From Sporopachydermia quercuum (taxonomy: Eukaryota; Ascomycota; Sporopachydermiomycetes; Sporopachydermiales; Sporopachydermiaceae), in NCBI GenBank assembly GCA_001599295.1, contig BCGN01000001.1, forward strand, positions 248,001 through 312,000: 64,000 bases of DNA. The letters run 5' to 3'. Made by a program: the position numbers and the translations under genes. A model generated the notes under the pieces. That model made no database searches. It worked only from the letters and a program-made list of their open reading frames with translations, and was not told the origin of the DNA. Of this stretch, positions 45,690 to 55,829 are shown piece after piece (within the stretch, counting starts at the first letter, position 1; every line of letters starts with the position of its first letter).

Positions 45690-46169
45690 ATGATGACAGA
45701 TGATAAATCAGTACTTAAACAGCACCTGGTCAACAAAAGCAGTTTGGACTCAGTTTTACCAGAAAACAAATTCAATTTTATAACCAAATCCACAGGTATC
45801 TCTGTAGCAGATTCGCGAATTTTGTACAAATCACTCGCTGTTGAACGCGAAAAACAACTGAAAGCTGTTGTAAATGATATAGATCAGTTTTGCGATGATT
45901 TGATATTAGCCAATGAGGGTCAAGAAGTGCACTCCTCATCAACGTTACAAGACCTTGAAAATATCAACGAAAATTTGAAAGCTTTGAATAGTCAACTTCC
46001 ATTTATAATTGACCAGTTAGAGAAACAATCTGTTCTGGAATTGAAGCAACTTGAGGAAAAAGTAGATGACCTCACTGATCTTAAGTGTGGGAATCCAAAA
46101 AGTTACACATCAATCGAAGATGCAAAACAAGAGCTAAGAATGTTACAGAACATATATCTTAAGCATTGA
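45690..46169 (+). CDS. NKP2: Probable Cnl2/Nkp2-family inner kinetochore protein
   Basis: 159 aa from the double ATG at 45690. Nkp2 belongs to the CTF19/CCAN inner kinetochore in yeasts. Length (153 aa in S. cerevisiae) and layout fit: VLKQHLVNKSSLDSVLPENK, then RILYKSLAVEREKQLKAVVN, which matches the family pattern LYxxLxxxRxxxLxxVxxNI. A long coiled coil follows to the end. Similarity is otherwise weak, so the name is provisional. An alternative start uses a 16-nt exon at 45486..45501 (MTDLN), GTATGT and a splice to 45700, giving MTDLNDDKS in phase (161 aa). The last 11 bp overlap the end of TAD3 on the opposite strand. Confidence 0.6.
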   Translation: MMTDDKSVLKQHLVNKSSLDSVLPENKFNFITKSTGISVADSRILYKSLAVEREKQLKAVVNDIDQFCDDLILANEGQEVHSSSTLQDLENINENLKALNSQLPFIIDQLEKQSVLELKQLEEKVDDLTDLKCGNPKSYTSIEDAKQELRMLQNIYLKH

Positions 46170-47310
46170 TTTCGTCGACTATACTTGGAATTGTCAATGA
46201 GCCATCATTGACCCATTTCCAAGCTTCATAATGCCAATTGAGATTTTCACAAGCGTGAATTCCCCAACTATTCCCACTAGTAGCCTCTAATCCACCGGTA
46301 TGAGTACTGGTGTTGATATAGAAGATCCTTTGGATTCTTGAATGAACTAATGCCATACAACACATTACGCAAGGTTCATGTGTCGTGTAAACATCAAAGT
46401 TCAGGCATAAATATCCCGATGTGTTTCCATGGTTGCTTTTGCTTTCGTCCTTGGTGTCATACTCTTGTTGTTCCTTGAGATTCCTTTCTTGCTCACTAAC
46501 ATGCTCTATACATCTCATTATACTATGAGCAAGAGGATTAGAGTCATTTCTACCGTCTGATTCGGCTGCTTGAATATTACCACTCTCATCAACCATAATG
46601 GTAGCAATCCCTAACCCACCGTTCAGTGCCTGGTTTCCTGCTAATTCAGCTGCTTTCTTCAGATGCACCTTCACTCTTTCAATATTTATATCAACTTGCA
46701 TCAAACTCTGGGTTTCAGGATTTCCTCTCCAACTCATTGGCCAATGAATTTCGCTCCATTGTTTACTTTCTTCCTTAGTAAGAGGTGCATACTTCGGTAC
46801 ATTCACTATCTCCATTTTGCTAGCTTCTGGATAAACTTGCCGTATGAATTGTAGTGCTTCCTCAACTGTTGGTATACATTCTTGCGAACAAAGCAGAAAC
46901 TCAAGATTTGGAGGGTTTCGATTGACAAATTTGTTTAAATGATTCAATGCAATCGGATCCTTTAGTTGTTTTTGATGGCTACCAGTATTAGTAAGATTGA
47001 TATATGTGGAGATACTCACAATAGAAATAATTCAAATAATTCCGCTTACCTTAGGATTTTTGATGATTCCTGTGCTGGTATTTCTGTTTTCCATGCAGGT
47101 ACTGCACTATGTTAGAGCAAATATACTTCTATAAATTTTTTTTTTTTTTTTTTTTCTTTCTTGATTAAAGCATTCATAATTTTTTCACAGACAATACTTA
47201 CTTAGCTCTAAGTGATACTTCTGAGTCAGAGATCGTATTTTCAGAAGCTTGTTATCTATCAGACCTTTTGATATATCAACCGAAAGTCCATTTTTTGTTT
47301 CGGTAGTCAT
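46159..47310 (-). CDS. TAD3: tRNA adenosine deaminase subunit Tad3, three exons
   Basis: Model: complement(join(46159..46978,47050..47101,47202..47310)), 326 aa (322 in S. cerevisiae). With Tad2 it makes inosine at tRNA wobble position 34. Exon 1 gives NGLSVDISKGLIDNKLLKIR. Exon 2 (52 nt) gives IPAWKTEIPAQESSKIL. Both match the N-terminal region of yeast Tad3. Introns: 100 nt (GTAAGT, branch CTCTAAC, GTGCAG, with an internal poly-A tract) and 71 nt (GTAAGC, branch TACTAAT only 9 nt before GGTAG). All phases agree. The deaminase domain has NPLAHSI, where the catalytic Glu of HxE is replaced, as is normal for Tad3, and the zinc motif EPCVMCCMALVHSR. The 3' end overlaps the NKP2-like gene by 11 bp. 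Confidence 0.92.
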
Positions 47311-48299
47311 TTTATATGTTGTGAGAATGATTCTAATGCTAGGTATGCTCCATCTGTGTGAAAACAATGATAAACTACTGTTTGAAAAGACATCACCGTC
47401 ATCCGAAAAAAATAAGAGCTTAGATAGAGATAATGAAATAACTATTAATCACTAGAAATGCCGTGGTTGTCACAGTCAATTTCCATGCCATAGCCTTTTA
47501 ATAGTATCTCAATTCTGATTGTTGAATACCTCTTCACTTGATAGTGCTCTTATGGTTCTCCCAGGTGACAGCTTATATTTCAATAAAGCTTCTCCTGGAC
47601 TTTGTTTCCAATGTAGCAGTGCCCCAGCTAATAGTGAAATGTATAATATTGTATACTACCAGAGGTCTATCAACTCAAGCGCTTTTGTTCAATCTCTGCT
47701 GAATATTCAGATTAGCAATCCTAACATAACATTGACCCGGAACTTGTTCTAGTGGACAGAATTTACTCAAACTTCGCACTAAATTATCCTCATTAAACTC
47801 CAAAGTCACACCTACTATTATCCAGCTTCCCAATAAATATTTTCCAAGCTTCATCATCCTAAAAGTTATCAGTTATTCTAGTAAAACAACTACAAAAGAA
47901 AGTTGCTTATCATATTATTATACACACAAAGTGAAAAAAAAAAAAATATTAGAAAAATAAAGTTGCACAATAGTAGGTATGCCAAGTGTATGAAAACTTT
48001 ATCCCATATCAGGGTACTTGTTCTCGTAAACGCAAAACACACACGAAATCTTTTCTCATTCTATCTAAAACACGAAAAGTGATAGTTTTCTTTTTATCAC
48101 GTGACTAATTTTATTATTTTACTACTCGATTCATCTTTTCTATTTTGGAAGAGATGTCTATTATATGTTCTTACAATGCAATGTTTTATTATGATCTTAC
48201 TTTTTATAACAATAAGTGAGAGGTTGTTTCATGAATTCAATATTCGTTATAAACAAATAAGGGTAGACGCTGACGGCATGCCAGTACATATATATAGTA
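47311..48299. other. Divergent region, TAD3 / EST2 promoters
   Basis: About 1 kb. Between 47,519 and 47,857 both strands hold open frames of about 60-77 codons without convincing identity. The EST2-proximal part is very AT-rich and carries a TCACGTGA site at 48,097. No RNA gene was recognised. Confidence 0.5.
48097..48104. promoter_or_regulatory. TCACGTGA palindrome upstream of EST2
   Basis: CACGTG-core palindrome of the Cbf1/Pho4 type, about 200 bp before the EST2 start codon. The position suits a promoter element. Function is inferred. Confidence 0.5.
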
Positions 48300-51200
48300 A
48301 TGAGCATAAATATAGTGCTATTGAAAGAGTATCTTCTAGCGAGACATGGCATCGGAGAGCATGAGCTTCTCATCAGTAAGAATAACTGTGCAAAGACAGT
48401 GGGATTTGACAGGTTTGATATTAGAAATGTGTTAAATTCCACTCTTGTAATTAGAACCTCAATATCTAATAAAAATGTATCAATTCCAAACCACTTGGAT
48501 CATGACGAATTTGTTGAATCTTGCATAAGGAAATTGTTATCTGGCAAGGCTTCGAATGTGTTAACTAATGGATATTCGATCACAGGTTCAAACCCAACCG
48601 GCTTGTTATGTAAAGACACTAATTTGTCAGTTAACCTACTAAAATCACTACCATGGGAAATAATTCGCAACCGTGTTGGTGATAGAGTAATGATTGATTT
48701 ATTGTTCAACTGCACAATGCTGATAACCAACGGTGTTGAAAGTAAAGGTTTCACTCAAATATCGGGACCGGAGTTACGGGAGAAATTTAAGCCAGAAGTG
48801 AAAAAACATCCAAAAACAAAAATTGTATTTCAACCAGTCTCGAGACGTTCATTTATGTATAACAGAACACTAAACATTGATATTAATTTGTTGTTGGGAA
48901 TAGGCAATACCAACAGTAGTCGTACAACATCTACTACTGCTTCAACGGCTTTTGCTAAACATCTTGCCGGTAAGATATTTGAAACTTTCTATCAAAAATC
49001 TGAAATAGCTACAAAGGAACGAAACTGGGGTTTGATTAGAGTACCTAAAACTATCAGACCCTTATTACCTTTGTTACAGCAGTTAATTATCAAACATCAG
49101 CAATATAGATATTTGCATAAATTAAGAGAAACGTGTCCGGCACTGAATAAAATTAGCTATTCTGGAAATACATATGATTATATTACGAAACAATATCAGG
49201 TAATTAATTATTGTCTGCAGGTAATCGATGCTATAGTGCCGTTTGACTTTATTGGTAGCAAATATAACAAACGTATACTTGCTAAAGGTATATTTTCCTA
49301 TTTAACCGGTAATTATACCCAAGATATGTGCTTGAATGATTTGGTGAATAGTTTCAGAATAACAGAAATGACATGGTTGACTAAGACTAGGAATAACACC
49401 AATAAAGCCACTACTGTTCCTTCCAGAAGATCATGGTCAAAAGACCAATTCATGAGAAATAAAGAACTATTGCACTGTTTCATTCGATGGCTATTTCAGT
49501 CGTTCATTACCAAGCTTGTGTCATCTTATTTCTATGTTACTGAAGGAGCTTCGCTGTCAGGAGTTGCATTGTTCTTTAGAAAAGATATTTGGATGAGAAT
49601 CTCAAGAGAGTTTTTTCATACTTATATCGCGAAGCATTTGAAACCAATAGTCACTAGTTCAGGAACAAGATTCATCAATGAGTTGAATAGCAAGCCAGGT
49701 GGCTTTAGAATTGTTCCAAAGCCAACAGGTTTTCGTTTTATAGCAAAGCCATCAATGACAAGGGTAAGTAACATGGGAATAAAAAAAGAAAAACAAAAAC
49801 AAAAAGGCCTGCTATTGACTTCACTATTGGCTTCGCTATGCCAATAGCTATTTTTAAAACTAAATTACTAACATTCAATAGGTGCAACAAGTATCCCAAC
49901 AATCGATGAACTGGTATCTGAAAGCGGCGAAGCTTGTGTTGAAACATGAACGAAAAATGAGAGTTGGTAACTATAGGCCATCGTCTTCACTATCAGATGT
50001 TTATCCTATCATTTCGTCTATCCAAGACGTCTATGAACAATTAGAAACATTCAAAGTGAGAATTATGAATCATCACCAACGCAATGACAGCACATTCACT
50101 GGATCCAATAATAACAAAACTTTTCCTAAGCTATATTTCACCAAGTTTGATGTCAAATCATGTTTTGATTCAATGAGCACTAATAAGCTTAAGCATTTAT
50201 TGTCATCAACTTTCAAGTCGTCTGATTATTCATTTAGGTCAATAATGAAACTGAATAACGCGAGAGCGCAGTTTGGGGACTATGTTATTGATACTAATAA
50301 CATCAAGAATAATATTTACAACAACTATGCTACAACAATATTACAGTCCGTACCATCGGCTCAAGACTCAACAGTGATAGTTGATTCAGTATATTCAAAG
50401 TCTATCAACAGGGATCTGTTACTACTATCTTCATTGGCTGCCATTGATGATTCATCTATCAAAATAGGTACTAAACAATATGTTCGTAACAAAGGTGTCT
50501 TTCAAGGCTCTTCCTTATCCTCAAGTCTTTGCAATTTACTATATGACGACTTAGTTCATAACTGTTTCGAAATTGATGAACTAAATAGTAACAACTGTCT
50601 GATTCTAAGGGTTGTTGATGATTTCTTAGTAATAACAACCGAGGAGCTCATTACTTTGAAAGTGTTGGAGTTGATACTAAAAGGATTTGATAGTTATGGG
50701 GCATTTATAAATGAGGATAAGACTGAGTTGAACTATTATATTGTTTACGAGAGAAACAATAAGTTGGTCAGAAGAAATGAAGTCCAGGCTATCAAATTTT
50801 TTGGAATTAATGTCAACACAACTAATCTGGGAATCGGGAAAAGAACTGAAGATTTCCCACTAACAAGTAAGTAAAGAATGGGGTTTTGGGCAGCTTTTTG
50901 TTGACTGTGAGAAGCTTCTATGTATTTTGTTCTATCGCATTTTCATGTGGATAGTAATACTAACTATATTGCCCTCATTAGAACTTCAATTTACATCTCC
51001 GAAGGAGCTGTTGAACAGGCTATTTTTGTATGTTACTTGTTATAATAATAATTAAAAGCTATATGTGAGGAAAACAGATGCCCGATGATCCTCTCATTAC
51101 GATATATGATATATTGCATCATTATGCAGATAATTATCATTATTACTTTGAGGGCTACCATTGCTTGTTGCTGTTTTCTCCTTAAAGTTAATCTTCTTGA

Positions 51201-51771
51201 TGATATTATATTCTGTTGTTTGCTCTGACTGATTATATGATGGACTTACTAACATGTTAGTTTATCTGGCGTCCGCCTATCAAAATACCTCCTAACAAGA
51301 GCAATTAATTCTCGAAAAGCAATACAAACAAACATTTTTCATATAACTGTCTCCTTGCTTGATCAGTTGAAAGTTTGGTTAAAGTATTCTAATGGGTTCA
51401 GTCAGGAGGGTAAAAAAGGCATGTTCGACTGTAAGTATTGCTTCATATTGGTCGCTAAAGATGTTTATAGTGTTAATTATGAAAAGAATATTAATTATAA
51501 TACGAAGACGATCTGAATATTGGTTGATATTCATATTTCTTGACGCGCGTGAATTCAGGAGTATTATTTATACTAACAATTACATCATTTAGATTTCATC
51601 AAATCTTTCTTTAAAATGTGTATAAGGAAGTTCACTAGATTGAACAAAATACTGTTGACCACAGGACTGATTCAAATGATTAAATGCATTATTGTCAAAG
51701 CTTTTGGTTATTCGATTGGCAGAAATAGTGACTGCTATTCAGTAAAAATGTTGTTAGATAGTTGCTATTGA
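48300..51771 (+). CDS. EST2: Telomerase reverse transcriptase Est2, five exons
   Basis: Model: join(48300..49763,49882..50866,50982..51027,51261..51430,51593..51771), 947 aa (884 in S. cerevisiae). It is the catalytic subunit that extends telomeres on an RNA template. Residues 1-165 are the TEN domain (VLTNGYSIT; NLLKSLPWEI). The RNA-binding domain has a CP-like SKYNKRILAKGIFSYL segment and T motif LFQSFITKLVSSYFYVTEGA. RT motifs 1/2 lie in FRIVPKPTGFRFIAKPS. Motif A is YFTKFDVKSCFD (D578), B GVFQGSSLSSSL, C LRVVDDFL (D734, D735), D NEDKTEL, E FFGINVN. Exons 3-5 supply the thumb/C-terminal extension. Introns of 118, 115, 233 and 162 nt have GTAAGT or GTATGT, TACTAAC and AG, with every phase matching. 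Exon 3 is 46 nt. The gene is single-copy-like, with no retroelement features. Confidence 0.95.
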
Positions 51772-52109
51772 TGTTTCAGTGGATGGTATTACGAGCATAG
51801 GTTTGAATAGTATAGTACCTACACTATATGGTTGATAGAAAGTGTTATCGCTGTTACATTGTAACAGGTTGATGAAAACAAATTGGCTGATCAAGCCTTA
51901 GTAGATAACCAGAGAAAAGAAGTTACTTATTGAGAAAGACCTGTTTCTGTCTCATTTTTATGAACACTCTTATCATCCTCATATTGAATGAAAATATGCA
52001 CGTTCCAATTACTACTGTACACAGGTATCCAGACTACCTATCACTGAAGCTTCAACATATACAATGAGTTTCACCTCTTCCACAATACAGTATCTCATCA
52101 TTATGTATT
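51772..52109. other. Convergent EST2/BUD6 3' flanks
   Basis: 340 bp between two gene ends. It should hold both terminators. Nothing else was seen. Confidence 0.6.
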
Positions 52110-54992
52110 CTACTGGGCTATTGGAGGTCTAAACAAAGGACTCTTCAGATTTTTCTCATCTTGTAGCTGACGACGTCTTTCAATTTCTTCAACTCCCCCT
52201 GATTTCTTTAACTTTCCTTCTCCCACAAACTCTTCAAGTTCTTCCTCAAACTGGTCTTGTAGAGTAACCAAAAGTTTCTTCTGTCTTAACTTCTCTGTCC
52301 TTTCAATAGCTTCTAGTCTACTAGCGTGATCTGGTTGCAATGCTGCTACCTCTCCTAACAATGCATCTCGCGTTTCTTTCTCCGTTCCCGGTTCAATTAA
52401 TGGTAGAATAACTAAAGGATTCTTGTTGCTGGAGGAAGGAGTGTTTTTCATTTGTTCTGCACAGCATTCTTCAATCAGTCCTAATGTCTCGCTAGCTTTC
52501 TCCAAATCTTCAGCTAAATCTTTTGCTAAATCTTCCTGTAATTTGAAGAACTCCTGTTCTTCGCATACAATTCGTAACTCTTTCTCCCATACTTTCTTCC
52601 AGTTTGCTTTCTCCGAAGTGATATAGTGCTGCATGGTCTCCAGTGCTTCTTTTGCTTTCGTGATGTCTTTGCCGACAATTGCAATCTGTTTAGGAGCCGG
52701 GCGAACGCCTCTCTGAGCAACGTCTTTTCTAAGTGCTTCTACTAAATCCTGTACATCATCAACCGTAGTTAGAAGGTCATCTGACTCTTTAGATAGTTTA
52801 GAATGACATTGCTCCATGTACACTCTTCCTTCTGAAGGCAGCCACTTCTTTGTTGAGCTTGGAACAGGATTAAGATTTTTAATAGCTGAAAGTTTAGCAA
52901 AAATATCCGTAAATGTTGCAGTTGTGTTTGACTTGACTGTGTTGTTTATCTGCTTGATGACGGTTAGTTCATGCTTTAGTTCGCTTAGTTCTGTGAGTAA
53001 AGGTTGTTTCTTGATGGTGTTTGTATCAGCAACAGGAACAGTAATAGAGTCAGTAGAAGCAGTCGTGGACTTGGTAGAGTCAACTGACTTTTCTGAGTTT
53101 TTCTCCCTGTTGGTAACTTCATCAAGTTTGGTCTCCATTTTTGACATTCGGTCGACAAGCTGTTCGAACATATCCGCTATTTGCATGTTGCTGATATTGG
53201 TACTTTGATCGTTTCCAGTATTGCTATCACTTCCCCCGTTTTCAAATCTCAGCTCCAAAAGTACTCTGTCTAGCAGTCCAGTCTCCAATTCGTTTTTGGT
53301 CAATTGATAGAAAATATGACTCATTGGATCTTGAGCATAAATATTTTCTTCACTTAAATCTTGCATTGAGTCGTTGATCTCGCTGAACTTCTGCTTGAAC
53401 AGCTGTATTATCTCCTTTAGGGTCAATTTAGATCCGGAAAGTCCTTCTTTGCTCAAATAAACTTTCAATACTTTACTCTTAACCTTCATGAACATTATTT
53501 CCAAAGGTGTATCGTGGGCTGTGGATGCAGAAGTATTGAATGATTCATCTTTGTTGGGAAAAGCTATTGGTGCATATTGAGTCAACGATGGTGATGTTGT
53601 GTCATTGATAACGATAGTTGGTGCTATGTTGGTGATATTAGAATCATCATTATATCTGTCATTTCTATTACTGCTTCCTGCCAGTTCAGTGTGTTCCCCA
53701 TTTTCTCTGTTTCCTTGCTGCGATTTAATCTCAGGAACAGGTGGAGTGGATGTCACTGAGCCATCACTGACAAGATATTTATCGATAACTTCTTTTCCAG
53801 TAGAAGGGTTGCTTAGTTTCGCTAGCTGGTAAGCGGAAAATCTTCTGGACGCTCTTCTTTTGAGAAACTCACCTTCTTGAAGCTGGCTCAGAGCATCTTT
53901 GCGATAAGGTGAATGAGGATTAGAAGTGAGCATTTGATCTGAAGTGGAGATATGTTTTGATGTATTTCTATGTAGAGGAACTGGAGGACCCCGTGTCTGT
54001 TGCTGCTGTTCCTCAGCACTGAAGGATTCATTAGAAGCTTTTCTTTCATCATCCACAGCATTCTTCCTTGTTTTCTGACACCTGATTTCTGAGTCACGTT
54101 TACTTATTGTGGGTGGTTGTGATTGACCTGGCGGTGACACTCTTCTACTATTGGCAGTATTAGAACCGCTCATGGAGCCAAGAGAACTACTAGATGAAGC
54201 AGTACTAGGGACTGAGCCAGTTCCGGTAGAGCCTGTGGATCCCGTTGAGTTTGAAGAGGCCTCTTTAGCTATAGATTTTAAACTATTTTGTTTCAGCTTG
54301 AGGTTGTTAAGTAATGTTACTATAATGGTTCTAATTTTTGGTAAAAACTTGTCAAGGCTTTCCTGAGACGCAGGTTCGCATAGCGCTTCTTCTAAAATTA
54401 GTCGCAGAGCGTGAGGAACGTCACCTAGGTCACTGGGTTTGTTAGTAAAACTAAGATAATCAGAAACAGTTTGCAATCAATATAGCAATGCAAGTCATTT
54501 AAACATTATAAAATAAGACTTCTCAACTTTTATGTTGGAAGCGCAGAACAGTAGTAAAGAAACTACACAGAGAAGAGAGCCGACTCCTTGCTGATAAGCT
54601 TATTATCGCCGCTAATCATATGTGCATTCCTTCTGATATTATCACCAAATATCTATTTTTTCTGACTCTTTCGTTACATACGCCACGTCAATTCCTGCAT
54701 GAGAAAATGCTCTGCAAGCTACTTTGAACTCATTTCCGAGTAGCACATAAGCGTCGGATACATCAGTCTCACTGGCTTCACCTTTGGCCCAATGAGTGAG
54801 TGTCTCTAGAAGTTGTTTTGTAGCTACAAGCATTCTTGTAGCACTAGATTCAATAGTGCTCATCTAGGTATTAGTTAGTATACGCTGAGCTTTCAATAAT
54901 GTGCCTATATACTACAATTGAATCGAAATGATACTTACGCTTTGCCTGCTCACTCTAGAGTGATGACTGCTGTGTTTCGAATAGTTGGGCAT
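52110..54992 (-). CDS. BUD6: Polarity factor Bud6/Aip3, three exons
   Basis: Model: complement(join(52110..54432,54682..54863,54939..54992)), 852 aa. Bud6 binds actin monomers and helps the formin Bni1 build cables at the bud site. Exon 1 encodes 18 residues (MPNYSKHSSHHSRVSRQS). Exon 2 begins MSTIESSATRMLVATKQLLE. Exons 2 and 3 join as AGIDVADLGDVPHALR, a conserved Bud6 word that the unspliced frame breaks. Introns are 75 nt (GTAAGT, TACTAAC, ACCTAG) and 249 nt (GTATGT, TACTAAC, ACCCAG), in phase. The middle is Ser/Thr/Asn-rich and likely disordered. The C-terminal 350 residues are coiled-coil rich, as expected of the AIP3 actin/formin-binding core. If exon 1 were wrong, the Met at 54863 would still serve. 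Confidence 0.92.
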
Positions 54993-55069
54993 TATACGGT
55001 GAGTGAAAGTGGGTGTTCCTGTTCTGTTGTGTACGAAATTCGTTCTTGTCAATTTGTGTTTCAATGCAA

Positions 55070-55417
55070 TTATTGTACCTTATGTATATCCTTCAATGCA
55101 ATGTTCAGTAAGTCCGTTGATATCTCAGNGTTTTCAGCCATACAGTTCTTCGAAGCTCTGAAACGTATAAGTACGACCATAGGTAAAGCGACATAACCAG
55201 ATTTGGGTTCATCAAACTGTCTCAAAATCTCAGCGGTCACCAAACCAGTGCTACTAGTCAAATATATACACCTTTCAGCCTTATGATTCCCTATTCTGGT
55301 TTTCCAATTCTCCTGTCTTCTATGAATGCCATTGATAAGAAGAAATCGGTAGAAACGGCTCTGTGAGTATGTAGATTTGAGATGGACACAAACTTGTAAG
55401 GGACGACACAAGAGCAT
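55070..55417 (-). CDS. Doubtful 115-aa ORF upstream of BUD6
   Basis: ATG at 55417, 115 codons, one unknown residue from the N at 55,129. It starts MLLCRPLQVCVHLKSTYSQS and has a basic first half (INGIHRRQENWKTRIGNHKA). I do not recognise it. An ORF of this size could arise about once by chance in a window of this base composition. The amphipathic, basic start would suit a small mitochondrial protein, but that is speculation. Confidence 0.25.
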   Translation of the reverse strand: MLLCRPLQVCVHLKSTYSQSRFYRFLLINGIHRRQENWKTRIGNHKAERCIYLTSSTGLVTAEILRQFDEPKSGYVALPMVVLIRFRASKNCMAENXEISTDLLNIALKDIHKVQ

Positions 55418-55487
55418 AAAATGATACACAAAAGACGAGAAGAGAACTAAGATATAGCCATAATTGGAGTGAGACGCGATGTACCCA

Positions 55488-55515
55488 TCACGTGATTATT
55501 ATTTCAATCACGTGA
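55488..55515. promoter_or_regulatory. Two TCACGTGA palindromes upstream of MMS22
   Basis: Perfect copies at 55,488-55,495 and 55,508-55,515, exactly 20 bp apart (about two helical turns), around 315-340 bp before the MMS22 start. Cbf1/Pho4-type bHLH sites by motif. A paired arrangement makes function more likely than a single copy would. Confidence 0.55.
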
Positions 55516-55829
55516 AATACGAAATGTTCGCGTCTTGTAAATCTAGCAAAATGAGTTTTGGTGTAACAAAACCAGATTATTATTGGCTGTGTGAGTAGTT
55601 CACATAATTATAGCTTAAGAATTATTAGTAATCTATATTGGTTATTTATATGGATAGCTAGTATTTGAAATACAGTCAAGCGAATAAGATCACGTTGTGT
55701 TTTTCTCATAGAACCTCAATATTGTAATTGGTATTTATTTCATAACGCTATAAGCTATGATTTGTATTACAAACTCATCAGATTCCATATAGCATCCAGT
55801 GTAGAGTTGCAAGAGTGTATTCTTACACT

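Larger units (their letters stand above)
54993..55829. other. Divergent BUD6/MMS22 promoter region
   Basis: About 840 bp. It contains one doubtful minus-strand ORF (55,070-55,417), an N at 55,129, and two TCACGTGA palindromes 20 bp apart. Confidence 0.5.

Noticed and set aside
47519-47752. Exosome subunit start (VLPGDSL) on the plus strand
   Set aside because: The frame ends after about 66 residues and nothing downstream continues the family.
49882-50874. Reverse-transcriptase motifs as part of a retroelement
   Set aside because: The motifs and the upstream TEN and RNA-binding domains are those of telomerase. There is no integrase, protease, RNase H, terminal repeat or poly-A tail.
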